Origin: Strix aluco
Taxonomy: Eukaryota; Chordata; Aves; Strigiformes; Strigidae
Direction of reading: 5' to 3'
Assembly: GCF_031877795.1 (NCBI RefSeq)
Contig: NC_133943.1
Span: 11,339,001-11,403,000, forward strand
DNA length: 64,000 nt
Shown here: positions 1-14,780 of the stretch, in pieces
How positions within the stretch are numbered: the stretch's first letter is position 1
Layout of the letters: each line of letters begins with the position of its first letter
Program-made: the position numbers and the translations under genes
The notes under the pieces: model-generated
What the model saw: only the letters and a program-made list of their open reading frames with translations
Databases searched by the model: none
Told to the model about the DNA's origin: nothing

Positions 1-3000
1 CCTTCCCATAGCTTTCCAAAAGCAACTGGGTGTAGATCTTAATTATTAGGAGCAGAGGACCAACCTTTTCTTGAGTCACTTTCTGTCCCCTTTCGATATG
101 AATTGAGAAGAGGAATTCTTTTCAAAGAGAATATAAAATGACTTAGCAGAAAGCCAGACCCTTACATTCTAGCAAGATTGGTGAAACAAATCCTGTTGCT
201 TTGGAAGGCATCAGCATGATGCTGCTCATTCAGTCTTTCCTGGTGACCACTATGGAAAAGAAGGAGTCACGCAAAGGCAGGGAGATTCACTGCTCCCCGT
301 GGTGCACATCACACAATAAATCTGGCAAACACCTGTCCTGAGGAGGAGGAATCAAGGCAGTGTCTTGCAGAGAAGGATGATCCAATGTTGCACATATTGA
401 GCACTATCCAAATTCCAGACATGTCAGTGCTTCCCATTATCCCACTGATTGTGAACATTCATTCTAATGGGTGTTTCACAGGGTAATTGCCATCCTTCTT
501 ACCAGTAACTCAATCTGCAGGTCAGGAAGGGAGATGACAGTTGAACCAGATTCCCCATTATTCAGTATTTCCTAATCTCCCATTTAACAAGAAAAAGTCA
601 GTCATCTTATCTTGGAGCAGAAACAATGACTAGAAAATTTTCAACGGGACAACTCATGAACAATTCCAGGGATGAAATCTGTTCATATCAACCATCTGTC
701 TAATAACAGCTCCATGATACTCAAAGGGAAAACATGTAAAATCTGTGTCCCTATTTTGGCACCTCAGATTGCTTTTCAGCAGCATTCAATATCCAACAGC
801 CCTCATGGAAGTCAACATGGGCAGGAGATAGCAACACTGGTTTGGAGAGATAATAAGCATGGCAAAGAGGTGACCTTTGCTACATCTTCCTTCACCAAGC
901 TGAACACTGATTTGCTCCCTCACAGCCACACCATAGGAAAGGCAGAGCCAGCAGGAGGGAAAAAGCCAGGACACAACATCCTAAAAAAATTCCTCAAGAT
1001 TACTCTGACATATTCCTGAGGGCAAAGGTGGATGTAGAGACCTAAGGTGTGCATAAAACTTCCTCATTTGCCCACAGCTGGGGTTTATTATCAGCTTTGT
1101 ATATCTGTATTGCTCTAAACCTTGCATTTAACAGACATATTTCTAGTAACCATTTCTAAATTAATAGCATTTAAATGCTGAATATGGGCAGCCTGTAGCT
1201 ACGTGTGCTGTAGAAGCAGATCTTGCAAGCCTGACTCACAGTAATAACGGCTTCGGTATCAGCTTCTTAATTATGATGGAAATTACTGGAGCAAATTACC
1301 ATAAAGGTTTAGGAACATTCAGTCCATTCTGACCCTTCCAGGTCTGTTGCAATGTGTATTTGCTTTTTCTTCATAAATGTTAAAATGCCTTCCTTTTTTT
1401 ATCAGTCTTCTCCTTCTCTTGGGAACATGGAAAGAACTTCTTTTCACCATGGCAAGGTACCAAGAAGACAGGTGGCTTCATGCATAAACAATGATAATTG
1501 AGAAAGAGGTGATAGAAATTCCACCCTGCACACTTCCAAGTCTAGCATACAAGTTGTCCACAGTGTACGAGGTTGCTTGAGGCAGAAAGGGGTTACCCAC
1601 TCCACTAAATCCTAACTCAAAATCATTAACAGGTCTTCAACGCACTTATGGACCTTCATCCACTCCAGTTTTAGAGCAATTACTCCACAAATCCAGGGTC
1701 CCATACTCAGAGGAAAAAAGTGAGAATGACACTAGATGAAGAAACCAGTCTTCTGCACCAATGTAGCCTTTACAGCCTGACCAAAGGAGGCAAAACCTTA
1801 TTCAGATGCATTTGTTCACAATTGACAACTTTTGGGAAAGATAACAGCCTGCATAATGCATAACAATTCTCTGGGAAAGATATAAAGCACTATCAGTTTA
1901 ATTTGATGTCTTTGTTTCTGCAAATGTAGTTTTTAAAGCAGCCTGAGTGTTGAAAATTACCATTTTGCCGCTTTCAGAGAACTAACATTGCAAGATAAGT
2001 CAGAACAAATTCAAGGCTAATGCCTCCATTTCAGTAGGGAATTCCTTCAGGTTGGATTAACCAAGATTTACTCAGTTTGCTTATGTTCTGTCTGCTCATG
2101 TTGTCTTTGTACAAGTTCCAGTGAGCTCCACTGGAATTACTGTACTGATAGGGTCATGCCAGGGGAGCCTCATCTGAGATGAACCAGATTTCCACTGGCA
2201 CTTACTGGATCTTAATAGCGCATTTGAACTTGCGTGTACTTACATATACAGGCTGAGAGAGGGGGGCTGTAGGACCAGCAAACTGGCCTTCAGCTTCTCA
2301 CGTGAACTTGTGTGGCATGATCAGTCACCATGGCTTTTTTTGTCCCAGAAACAAGCACTTCCCCCTGTGTTCTCATACCTCCGTGGATTCGGAACAGAGT
2401 GTTCCTTCCCATGCTCCGACCAGGAGGACGACGAGGGGCTGGCCCCGAGGGGTGATAATGAAAATGCCTTGGTAATGAACCCATCTGGTGATGTCCTCAT
2501 TGGCCTGGCTTTCAGTGCCAAGAAACTCAGCAGGGGTCACCCGCTCTTTAAAGCAAACATATGTACAATACGTACAGATTTTACTTTCCCTGCGATTTCC
2601 ACCCCACCCCCCACTGCTAATGTTTTAAATACTTTCCCTGAAAATACTTCCCTGCAGGAACGGCTGCTAAGCAGATCTCCAACTTCGCTGCTATGCAATC
2701 TAGTGGGCTGACCTTTTCAAGGGAAGAGTGTCCCAAATGAAGCCAAGCAACTGGAGTGACAGGACCCACAGTTCCAAACCAACACAAGTTAATGGATATC
2801 AAGGCAACCCCCATATTACTAATCTATAAAGGCCCAGGATTTGCTTTCTGGCACTGGGGCTGAGTGACATGGCACCACCCATGTCCACAGAGAGATGTTC
2901 TTCCTTACCAAAAGAGTGCATCTTGGCAATACGGCCTATTGACAACAGTCTTTGGCCATGCTATCTCCAGACATGCCTGGACACCATCTAGCAGGGCAAT

Positions 3001-5825
3001 AACTGTCCCAGGCCATAAGCTTGCCACCAGGGTACTAACACTGAAGCAGTCGGTTGTGTGGCAGCCCTCAAGCTTGTGCTCTGTTTAGCTCACAGAGTAT
3101 CCCAGGACATCAGCTAGTTCAGCCACCTCCTACAGGACAAGCTCCTGGGACCCAGAGCCTGGAAGTGAGGCACCAGCACCTTCATCCACACCCAAACTCT
3201 GCAGCACAGGTCCCTCATCCTCCACAGACAAAGCACCGGCTCTTGTCACCTCCTAACAGACATAACCACAACTGGCGAGCCAACAGAATGAAAGGGAAAG
3301 GAACCCACCGTCACCTGTGCCAGGAGACAGACACTGAACCAAGGCTACTACTGGAGGATTTTAAGGAAGTGTCCAGCAAATAAAACTAATGGGACAAGCA
3401 GCACCTTCGGGCCCACTGTCCAGGAGGTCTCCCATAGCTCAAAAGTGCCCTCCTCTGGCTGATTTTGACAGACTCATCTATAATGGCCGGGATAACACTT
3501 TTTGTGGGAAGGAATTATTAAAAATCAGCTGGAAAGTGATCACTGAAGAGCAAATTATCCTGCAGGAGGAGGTTTTTCAAAATGGTATGAGAGATGGGTC
3601 AGCTGCACCACGACTCCCATTAGAGTCAATGTGCAGGAAGCAGCTCAGACCTGAAGGGAACAGCTACCCTCTGATGAAGTCCTCAGCCAGGGATTTCAGT
3701 TCAGGTCAGCTTGTAGTTCTGAAGCCTCATGTTTTATGGCTCTCAACGTAGGTACTGAAAAAACTTTGTTTTCAGAATTGAGTTCTGAATTACAGAACAC
3801 AATTTTCTGCCTCACAAATTTCCATACTGCTAAGTCATCTTTGGACTTTTGTCTCCATGCAGTTGCCTGACATATCCCAGATGACTATTTTAGGAGAAGG
3901 CAAATCATGCCCTAGAAATGCCTGTTTTCTCTTTGCTGACTGTAACGGCAGTCTAGACAGTGAGCACAGATGGAGATCTCTGTATTTGGTCAGGTGAATC
4001 ACACCCCCACAGACTCCGAGTTTCAAAATTTCACCCTTCATCCAAGCTTAAAAGTTGCTTTACTGGCTAAAGTTGTTCATGATGGAAACTATCCACGGAT
4101 ATCTTAGGAATCTCTGACTTACCTATCTGTCATTGCATGTGTATTCCACCATGGTATGTCATAGCTTTTCTTTTTTTTAACATTTCATTTTAATATCATG
4201 GGGAAGTTCCCTACTTTCCTTAGAAGATAATTCCACAGACTAGTAAATCTTGGATTTATTCTTTCTCATCCTCCCATATGGTATATCTTGAGTATTTCCT
4301 AGAGATTATGTGTTTGCATTTAAGGATATTTAATATATAATCAACATTTATGCTTATGTACCTTATCCACTTTTTATTTAAATAAATGTATTTCTTCAAA
4401 TAAATCAATCCACAATCTCACTACTCAGTTCAGTCTTCCTGTGCTGTATTTTTCAACTAAGCCTCCCTGATTAGCTGATGTCAGTAAGGAGCTGACTAGA
4501 ACTACAATTTATAAGCCACTCTCCATATATTTAAGAATGTTCGCAACAGTTTAAGGAAAGAAGTATAAAAGCACAGTTTTGTAAATCAGTGAAAGTATAT
4601 GTGCAAGCAAACCTAAGGCAGCTCTCAGTGGGCTTGTTTACATGTCACTAACCTGACCTGCATGATACTTAGACAGAGACATCACTAATTGCTTTTGTAC
4701 CAAAACAGCAGTCAATGGAAAAAGATGTATTTTCAGAAATGAACCAGTGAAAGACAATTAACATTGAGACTGCTACAGTAAGGAGAGGTTCATGGGGCAG
4801 AGGATTTTATAACACCATTAAGATATGAAAGGACACCCTATGTCTCAACATATGAGTAGGGGTAACACCACTTCTTTCCAGGGTGTATTTTTGCCAGCAT
4901 GAGTTAAGGCTGAGTTTCCCAAGGCTCCTCTCTATTTAGCCATATGTCCCTCATCACACATTCGGGATTTGCCTTCCTAAGGTCCCCTCCAGTTTGACAA
5001 CAGCATTCATATCACCATCATTCTAGCTAAAAAGACCTTCCAAAACACCTTGATTACAGACTTTTTTTCCTGATAATTTGCCTCTCCACATGGCAGGGAG
5101 TAGTCCTGTTTCCAGTTGGTAGGTCTGTCTGGCATGACATGCAAACCACCTAAGATGTTTGCTTCAATTCCCAGCAGTCAGGACAGAGTGTATTTGAACT
5201 TCTTGGAACATGCCAGACTTTGGGGTTTCTTGCATGTAATGGTAAGTGAGCTTCCTTGCTTTGATTTCTGCACCAAGTCATGGGTGACAGAAATACTCTT
5301 CATTTTTCACTTACGTAGGTAGCTCCACTCTTAGATATAATTGCATAAGTCTATTTGGCCGACTCAGACAGCCACTTTATTCTGTTAACATCTCTGCCCA
5401 CACCCGTCCTCATAAGTTTGTGACTTGGCTTGGACTTTTCTAAACAGAACATTAAGGATTTATTAAATTTAGTCTCTCAATAAAAAGAATATATATGGTA
5501 ATATAAAAATCAACTGCCTGGCTTCAGTTTTTTCCAGTTTGGTGATATTAGAGCTACATCACCCAGTCTACTGTCCTTTACAGTCTGAAGGCTGTCTCGG
5601 TGTAACTGATGCTACAACTTGGCACAGGGTCTCTGTTACCACTGGCTACTGCAGAGGAGGATGCAAGCCAATTATAGTCTAGAAACGTCAAGTCTTCTTG
5701 CCTTACCATTAACACTGGAAGCTTTATTATTATGAAACATTTTTAATACAGCACCACCAAAAAGCCAAGAATTAGTCTCTTTGGGCACTATACATCCATA
5801 GGGACATAGCCAGTTACTGCCTAGC

Positions 5826-5868
<43 letters not shown>

Positions 5869-6319
5869 AAACAGGGCAGGAGAAGGGATGTTCTGGGTCT
5901 AATTCCGAGATTATGTAAACTATTTGTGAACTCCTCTTCCCCCTGAATGTCTCTTGAATAGCTTCTATGGGAGATACCTATGTCTGAACTTCTGACGGTC
6001 TGTAATGGGTAATAATAATTAAAGCACACCTTAACTAGAAGATAAGAGTATATTTCTCAGAATTCCTAGCAGGAAATAAGGTGGTTTGGGTTGGCAGAGT
6101 GGAAAAAAGCCTGACATATTGTGTCAATATCACAGAATCTGCCTTTCTTTAAATATATAAAATCTCTCATGGTTACAGTTTAACATATAACCATTCTCTT
6201 TCAAATTCTGCTTTCAATAGTTTCTCAACATTGAGATCCAGCTTCTTCTATTACAGTCCTTTTCACAGCAGTCAAATCTACGAAAAGCTTTTAACACTTC
6301 ACATGTTCATAATTACTTT
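1..6319. other. Intergenic, no gene seen
   Basis: AT-rich unique sequence. Frames such as 2310-2711 and 3389-3751 overlap frames on the other strand, have no family features, splice context or coding-like bias, and I regard them as chance. No clear transposon before the A23 tract at 5835. Confidence 0.6.
5835..5867 (+). repeat. A23 tract followed by (GA)5
   Basis: A run of 23 A passes directly into GAGAGAGAGA. Either a microsatellite or the decayed tail of a retroposed sequence; no recognisable retroposon body or target-site duplication was seen next to it. Confidence 0.9.
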
Positions 6320-6510
6320 AATCAGAGAACTTTAAAGAGCTCTGCAAACATTTATTAACACTTGCAACAGCTCCACAGGTCTGTTGTAGGGGGTTCTCAT
6401 TTTATCCCCAATGTATAGACAGAGTAACTAAGGTAACAGTAGGCAAAAAGTATTTGACTTCCCACTTCCAAGCTGTAGTGTGTTAACTATTAGATAATTA
6501 TTCTTCTACT
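6320..6510 (-). mobile_element. MIR-type SINE remnant (antisense)
   Basis: Reads as the reverse complement of a MIR: 'actttaaagagctctgcaaa' resembles the 3' region, then 'attttatccccaatgtatag', 'acagagtaactaagg', and 'agtatttgacttcccacttc' matching the conserved core (attttacagatgaggaaactgagg and gttaagtgacttgcccaagg). It ends with 'gttaactattagataatta', like the start of the tRNA-derived head. Strongly diverged. Subfamily not assigned. Confidence 0.7.
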
Positions 6511-7865
6511 GAGAACAGCTTAATGCTGTAATGTACAAATATTGACTGCTTGTGCTCAAGTGCCACTCTCAAAAATCTCCTTCAGAGGTAGCTGCATCAA
6601 TCTAGTTTCATGCAGAAATTACAGTCTATTTGCAAAGTTTGTACAGAGATTTTGACTGCCAGACTGTGGAAGTCCAGATTGAAAGTATCAGTTCAGACCG
6701 TGCAAAAAAGCAGTCCTGAGCTTTGAGGTTCAAGCAGTAGAAGACTTCCCTCACTAAAAACCAGGGCCCCTATAAGCCATGCTTCCCCTGAGTTACTACT
6801 GTGAACCAGGGCATGTAGGGGTGTCACTTGGGTCACTGTCCCCCTCTCCACTGTCACCAAACACCCACAACAAAGACCTTTTCTTGGCAGGACATGTCCA
6901 GAGGGGCAGCCCCAGCCTCACCCCGGTGCCTGCCCCTGCCCGTTCTGCTGCATTTGGAGACACATATTTCTGACAATGAAGAGAGCTGCAAAAACCAAAA
7001 CTGTGCACCTTTTCCAGGCTGGAAAAACATCCTGAACTGTTGCCTCCCTTCCACCCCATTACTAATCACTGGAAACAGCTGTTCCCTCTTCTTTTTTTTT
7101 TTCATTACTGTTTAATACCATTCTGATCAACTCTTTCTGGCAAAGACAGAATAGAAGAAACAAAATTCTATATACCACTCTGCACAGCTGAAAAAGATAA
7201 AGGCAGCTAATTGATATGATTCTTCAGGTCCCTAGAAATTGAACTGAAACACCTTAAACTCATCTCATATAATCCGCCGATATGCAGACTGTCCTGTATT
7301 CAAATTCACACCTACCCAAGAAAGGAAAAAACTATTTTTCATTTCCAGTCCTGTGACCCATCCAGGTCTCATGAACAACAGCTAATGAAGTAATAGGTTC
7401 AGATTTTGCCAGTACCTACTAGGGTAGGTCAACCTAGAACAGCTTGAAGCTATTAAAATGGTTCTATATATTTCTGTGAACACATGTATCATAAAGTCAA
7501 AATGATGAAGTGCCTGGTACAGATAGATTTTGAAAACAGTGAAGAACTGTTTGTTCCCAGCCCTGGAGGAGTTATGGATCCCCGAGATGGACCATAGCTG
7601 CCAAATGAATCTAGAGGTGATGAGAGCCTTTAATCTTCATCCCCTTCAAGATTCAGGGGAGGATGAAAGTCCATTTTGGTGCACCAGTAAAACCTTCAAA
7701 GCTGAAGGTGATGCAACTCGTGTACTGTTTAAAAAAAAATCACCACACAGATGGCAAAATAAATGCAGAAAGGAAGAGCCAACTGTGAATTTGCGTGTAT
7801 ACAGGCCAGCTCCTCAGCTGTTAGGAGCAAGACCAGTTTATACTAGCTGACAGCCTGACTCCATG

Positions 7866-7942
7866 GTTGGGTTTTTTTTGTTTGGTTGGGGATTTTGGAG
7901 TTGGTTGTTTGGTTTTTTTGTTTGTTGTTTTTTTTTTTTTTT
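7866..7942 (+). repeat. GT-rich low-complexity tract ending in T15
   Basis: About 77 bases composed of T and G with one short interruption, ending in T15 (7928-7942). Low complexity. Confidence 0.85.
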
Positions 7943-10900
7943 AAAGATGAGAAAGCTATTCAGGGTTATTTTTTTTCCCTTATACCCATTCTCTTCCTCC
8001 CCAGATCCAGCTCCCATAAAGCTGAACAGACCCCCATAGCTTCAATGGGAGTAAAGATGGGGCTTTATGCCTGATGGTGGCAGCTGAATTCTGTGGTGAG
8101 GAGCAGGGTAGGTTGGCAGTACCATATGCTTGCCCTGCCATAGTCTTCAGCAGACTCATCACCATGGCAATGGAGAAGGAACATGGTTGAAGGAAAGCCT
8201 GGGGCAATAACGTAGTGCAGAGATTCAACCTGGGAATGCTTCCTGGTTAGTATATATCCAACCCAAATCCTCCTTCGCAGGTAATCCTCAAGCCATTTCC
8301 AATCAGCCTCCTGTACCCAATTTCTGGGATAACACAGGAGATGTGCCTTTCCTATCGGCCACCACCAGCCCCAGCACTGTGTGCCCAGGAAGTCCAGGCA
8401 GGCTGCACCAAGCAGAGCACTATACAGATGAGATACTTACAACCATTTGAGGCATCTTCAGCTTTTTTGAAGCTTCTCCCTATTGCTTTTTTCTCTGCTA
8501 GGAGGACGGTGAAAGGGCTAAACTCCCTTAATAAGTGTTGCCATACCAAAATCAGAATGAGTTTGACTACAACCCATGCCCCTGAGTGGACTCTTAGTTT
8601 GGTTTTGTCTCCGTTACTACTAGCAGTACCTGGGAATAGCTACTACAGCTGAATCCATCCTGAGAGCACTCTCCAGTCAACCAACATTGGCTTACTGTGA
8701 CTTTTTATTTCAACATAACTACAGCAACAAATGGAATGAAGCAAAATTACATGACAGGACCACGCTGTTTTAAATCAGTTTCTAAATTCCTTGGTCAGGT
8801 CAGCACATTGGCTCAGAAAAGGAGGAAATCTGTTGAAAGAAGGAACTGTGAGACCTGACAGAAAAAACATGACATCCAGCCCCCCTGCATGAATACATCT
8901 ACCAGCACAGCACCATTGGTGGCAGCCGTTTCTCTGCAGAAAAAGCCCACTACAAGCAAGTAACAAATATATTTAAGCAATAAATACAGCCTAGTTCTTA
9001 GATTTGATTAGGCAGGACTCACGTGATTATAGGACAGCATTTGAACATAAAAACCCTCATGTCACCAAGCCAGACAACCTTCCAAATAACACTTCTCCTC
9101 CCACCACCTACTGGGTTTTGCAGGAATTGTTTCTTGATGGTCAACCTTTGATTCCACCTGTTGCATCATGACAGCCCTTTGCACGCAAGAACAGAAGAGC
9201 AGGGTTTGTTTCTGAGCCGATAAAGGAATGTGGCAATTTTTGAGAGACTGACATTAAAAAAGAAATCTTCTGAGTTTCAGCTGCAGGCCTTGCAGACAGG
9301 GGGCACTCAGAAATTAAAAAGGGAGCAGAGCTCCTGAGGGTCTTTCGGGGTTTTGTTGGGGTTTTTTTTTGCACTGAGCAAGGAACAGGTGTTCAGCTAT
9401 TTCATAGCCAGGAGCATCATTCCAGCCAGAGATGCCTCTCCAGCGTCAAGGGTTTTCCAGGAACACATTTGCACTCATTAGCAGTTATTGCCACAATGGT
9501 ACAAGTCAACACAAGCTTGGGATGCTGGCACAAATATAAACTCAGTTGCTGTCCAGAAAAGCATATTAAGTTTGTTTAAATTAGGTGAAGGGAGCTATAG
9601 TGGAACAAAGCATCCTCTAGCTACCTTTAGCTAATCATAAAAAAAGTAGAGAAAAAGGGAAACAAAAGTAATTTTGTGTTGACTTGCATGTCCAAATATC
9701 ATCATTAAAAACACTTTTCCAGGCCTAATGCTCACACATCAGACTTGCCTGTTCAAGCACTGGGTATATATCAGGTACCACTCAGGAAAATGCACCTAAT
9801 TAGCCTTTTGCACATACCTCCTCATTATGTGCTCAGACTTACAACCCTTGTGCTCAGAAATAATCTTCCCAGTTGTGCACCCCAGATTATTTCAATATCT
9901 GGACCTGTATTTTCACAGATTTTGACATTTATTCAACATCACAGTATCTCATAGCCTTCAGACAGAAATCAGTTTTCAATGCATATCCAAAGGCATCAGC
10001 TTATATGACTCGTCAGACACAGCATGCTATTTTAACTAGTCTCTAACTAATTTTATTTAGACATTAACTCATTACATTAGAAAATCTGATCCATGACAGT
10101 AATTGCTCTCTAACAGCTACTGTCTAGCCACTCTCAGCTCTGCATCTCCTCAGCAGCAGCCTCACGGGAGAGGCTCTGGTCCTGATGGACATCAGAACCA
10201 AACCTTCCCTTCCTGCCAAGAGGCAGCTTTTGTCCACATCTGCCAGCTAGAAGCTAGGCCAGGAACTACAGCATAGACTGAAACATCAGAAGCAACCGAC
10301 TTTCTGGAACAATTTTTAGAGAAGAGATTGCAAAGCTTGTGTCTTGGACAAATGAATAAACCACTTCTGCACAAGCTACTGGTCAAGAGCATTAACTCCA
10401 TGTTATCTGCAGCAAACACTCCCATTTTCCATCTACCTCCTGCCTCTGAACTTCATCTCAGTGACGGAAACAACAGCCACATCTTTCGCGTTCCTCAACC
10501 TTTGGGGAGATAGCTTGCTTTTCCCATTCCCACTGGGACCTCAGGAATCCCAAATCCTGACAGCAGGGAACAGGGAAGATTTGTCGCAAAAGCTTGTGTC
10601 CAAACAAACACCTTGTTTGCCAGTCTGCTTGCTGTTGCAATGGCATGTCTAAAGGTCTTGTACAGTCTCTGTGAGAAGTCAAGCAGGGTGTAGCAAAGTG
10701 TCCGTGCTCTTAATTATGTTTTTGATGACACAGGAGGCATGGAACAGCACTAACTTCAAAGAGTGCTAGGGATATGTGGGGACTATGAAGGCGGGAAGGA
10801 AATTCACTCAGGAGTTCAACAGCTTCCTGCAAAGAGCTGCAGTGGGGGAAGAAGAGCAAGACCTCCATGCCATGGCTTGATGATGCACTGAGTCCAGTTT

Positions 10901-12954
10901 GTATCCCGAGCAAAAATGCCACAGCCGCATGGAGCAAAATGCAGCACAGGTATAAGCTCTGCCTGTTCAAATTTGTTCAAAACGTTTCACCATGTCAACT
11001 TCGTACCAGCAGGCTTTACGCTAGATCAAATATCACCTGCCTGCACCACTTTAACTTTATTCTGGATCAAGGATTCTCCAACCTCCTGCCACCAGCATAA
11101 ATCTGAAATAAAATGGCAAAGCTGGAATGGATTCTGCATCTTGTGCTCAATGGGAAGGCAACTGCATTCCCATCCCTGACCTACATCAATTTACTACCTC
11201 TGGATGCACAGATCTGGTACTGTACAATCACAACCTGAAGATGTAATTACACAACCTCTTTTCCAGGAAAAAGTAGAGTTTGAGAAGTTCCTACTTTCCT
11301 GCCTGACCCAGGTTTCCTGTTCCTATCCCTACACCTTGATCCACCTCCTGTTTGCTTGTGCTGATGCAACTAGTTATGGGGCTATGCAGTAAACTGGGTC
11401 AGGGAAACTTCTTTTGGATAGCAGTCAGGTTGTTTTTTTTAATTTTGGATCATTTCATGTCTCCACAAAGAGCTGCCTCAGCACAACTAAGGGGGCAATG
11501 AACTGTGTGGTGCAGTGCCAAGAGCAAGTGGCCAAAGGTGGGGGCAAAACTTCTAAATTGCCTCTGCTGCTGGGGAAAACATTCATGTAATTGCACCAGG
11601 AGTAAGTTAGCTGCCAACCTCCTGAGCAAGCTATCAGCATAGCATTTGCATTTGAATTGAGAGAAAAATCCCCAAGGAGCATGTCTCGGCAGGTGGCTAG
11701 TCTAGAGTTGGTCAGAGGTGGGATGGAAGGAGGGCATTCTTCATGAAAATTGGGTAAACAGTTCCCCAGGCTGCTACACACTACAAGGATTTTAGGTTGT
11801 TTCCAAAACTTTTACCTATCTATCTGTACCTTTGCCTTAAGCTTTAATAAATAAATCTTCCCTTTGCTTTGCAATGAAACCTGTCTAGGGTCATGGGACC
11901 AGACTCTTCACAATGGAAAAGCTCATCTAGCTAATTAATTACAGCGCCTGTCTCCCTCAGCATCAGAGAACGAATCCAGGTCTTTGGCTCCAGCTACATG
12001 AACTAATAGGAAGGCACTTTTAATTACAGCTAGGGACTGCATCCTCTCTAGTTTGCAGTCATCAAGCTTGGTCCTCAGCAGGGAATTTTCCCTGTTGTAG
12101 CTTGTGGAAAATCAATGGGAGACACAAGCACGGGCCAGGCTGTGGGAAACCTGGACTCCAGAATCAATTCTGAATCTTGCCGAGGGTGGTAAACACACAA
12201 ACCTGCTGCCAGCCAAGTCTGCCTAACACCACGTTTGATACTGTCTGCTGCTGGATTTTTATTTGCTTGCCTATTTCAGGGGGAAAAGGGGTGAGAGAGG
12301 AAGGAGGAGGTGAGGGTGGTAGCAGGATTACCACATATAGTCATTATAATCATTAACCACAGCACACTAAATGAATCATTAGGCATCACAACAGATCCAC
12401 ACATGCTTTACTTCTTAAAGCTTCCTGACTTGAATCTCTGTTTTCTGTACAAATGCCCAGTGATTGTTTCAAGCAACCAAGCACATTTCCAATGTTACTG
12501 CTGCAACTCCTTCCAAAAAAATGACTAAACAGATGAAGCTCTGCTGAAGGAACAGATCTGTTTATAGAACATACTTTTCTTTCACTAGACCAAATATATT
12601 CAGCCCTCTCAAATAAATATGTACCTTAAAAACTTCATAACTGGCTAAATCAGAAAAAGAAAGAAATAGCAAATGGGAAATTATGTAATGAAGAGCAACT
12701 TCAATAAAATGTGCATTTTAAAATACTTCATGCATGCTCTTTTGAGGCTAAATCAAAGAGTCATTTTTTTAAATTCAAATATCTAAGACTGAATAAATCA
12801 TTCCATTAGAGACAGAGCAGAACAAAAATGTGAAGGGATTATTTTTTTTAAATAAATAAATCTTCAGTCTACAGTATTACAACCTAAATGTTGTCTTAGC
12901 CTGGAATATAAGAATCTGAAAGCGAATCTAACTAGGCAAATAAAACAATACTGA

Positions 12955-13035
12955 CTTTTTTGGTTTTATTATCCAAGCTAAAATAATTTTTTTTAAAAAA
13001 AGAGAAATAATATAATTTTTTTTTTTTTCAAATTC
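12955..13035. repeat. AT-rich low-complexity tract
   Basis: Runs of T and A with only scattered G and C, including a T/A stretch where TTTTTTTT meets AAAAAAA and a later T13 run. Possibly part of a larger AT-rich segment from about 12560. Confidence 0.75.
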
Positions 13036-14554
13036 TATTGTTCTTATTACCCAAGCAGCTATTTCCACAGTCATACGCTTTCAACAGTACCTGGCAGCAG
13101 TTTCAATAAATTATCTGAGTATTATGAAACAGCTTTACAACAGCAGACAAAACCGCTCCATTCAACCCTCCTAAACTGATCCCCTTTTGGCTTCCATTCC
13201 AAACTAGCCCCTCTGGAACAGCCCTCTCCATATCACAAGGCTGCTGAGATCACACCAACTGAATCAAAACCCCAGGAAATCACAATAGGATTAAAAAATC
13301 CTGAGGACAGAAGCCAACCAGCAGTTTTTCCATCGGCAATAAAGGCAGGATCGGGCCATAAACACAACACTATAATCTCCCAACCTTTACTCAGGTGTAG
13401 AGCTCTGGACTGTGGCTTCATGTATGTTTGCACAGTACTTAGGAAGCTGAAAGAAGCAAGTAATGATAATTATGCAAGTAACAGTCGGCTTCATTGATTC
13501 AGCTCCATTGAATAAAGGTTGCAGGAGCAGACTCAAGACTATATCATATCTTTCTAATCCTTCAGTTTATTCTCATTTAATAGAGAGGATGTGTGCAACA
13601 TTCATCAGCAGAGCCCTGAGTGCACAGGTAAGCCAGCAATAATCACCACAGCTATATCGGTCCAGATAGTCTTATCTATCAGCTGTCTCCACAGTTTATA
13701 TGAGCTGCTTATCTCAAAAAACTATTAGATCTGAACTTTAATCCAGCCTTTTGTTTGATCTTGTTTTCTTCTGCATTCATTTGAAGGTCCACATATCATG
13801 CTTTTAATTTCACATTGAAACGCATCAGGGCCTTTAATTTTATTTCTGCTACTGATGCAATATGGCCTTAGCAACAATCAGAACAGTAAGCAAGTCATGA
13901 AAATAATAAACCATGCTAGGTCTGGAGGCTATGAAATCAGTTCAAACATACTGCGGGGAGCTGTACTGCCTGCACTGAGACACATGGCTTTCCATGGGCA
14001 CCAGCCCATTTATGAGTCATGAAACATAATGGAGTATTGTTGAAAGCTTTGGGACCATGAGAAATTATCTACTGCCCGGCATGGGGAATGGTATAAACTG
14101 GCAAGGAACTGGAGTTACATTCTTTTACAGAAATGAAATCAGACAGCCTTGGCCTGCTTTCCAGTATACAAAACCACAAATCATGAGGACAACTCCTTAA
14201 TTAGGACTAATTTTTTTTTTTTTTAAAAAGAGTTGCCACTGCACTAACCAACCAGGGAAGCCAACATTTTGCCTGTCCCTAGCCTAGTTATAATAAGGCA
14301 GAGAACACAGGGAAGACAAAAAGGAGGAGGGGTAAATGAGACTAGTGTCTCAGCATGAGCTACAAAAGCAAATGCACCTTTCTCTCTCCTGCACCAGGTG
14401 ACATTCCCTCATGCCAAGGATTTGGTACACATGAGCAAATAGAACAAAAGCTATTTGCTTAATATTATGGTGTGATAACTACATGGTGCCATAGGTGTGT
14501 GTATCTCCATGCAGAGGAGAGCTGCCAGTAGGGGAGGCAGTGCATTCTGCAGGG

Positions 14555-14645
14555 GAGAGCACAGGACTGGATGTCATTTCTAATCCAAACACCACTTTCC
14601 TCCTGGTCCCTGTGCCTTTAGAGTAAAAATGTTAAATGGCCCTCT
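14555..14645 (+). mobile_element. Possible MIR-type remnant
   Basis: 'cacaggactggatgtcattt', 'ctaatccaaacaccactttc' and 'gtgcctttagagtaaaaatg' are collinear with the middle of a sense MIR (gggttc-aatccc, gtgcctcagttt, tctgtaaaatg). It lies about 140 bases upstream of the CR1 fragment. The match is weak. Confidence 0.35.
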
Positions 14646-14780
14646 GACTGAGAAACCAAAAATCCTATTTTTAAATGAACGGTGAAGTGCTTAGGAAATT
14701 GCATAACTGCAGGAATACAGAGCTTAGTGGATAAATACCTGATGGGTAGAGAAAAGAAGACAAAGTCAGAATCTTCTTAG

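Larger units (their letters stand above)
6511..14554. other. Intergenic, no gene seen
   Basis: Unique sequence with low-complexity tracts at 7866 and 12955. Contains three TGATGCAA cores (7709, 9161 in reverse, 11362) and a fourth at 13853. The part from about 13690 to 13920 is AT-rich but complex and is a candidate conserved element. No exon recognised. Confidence 0.55.
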
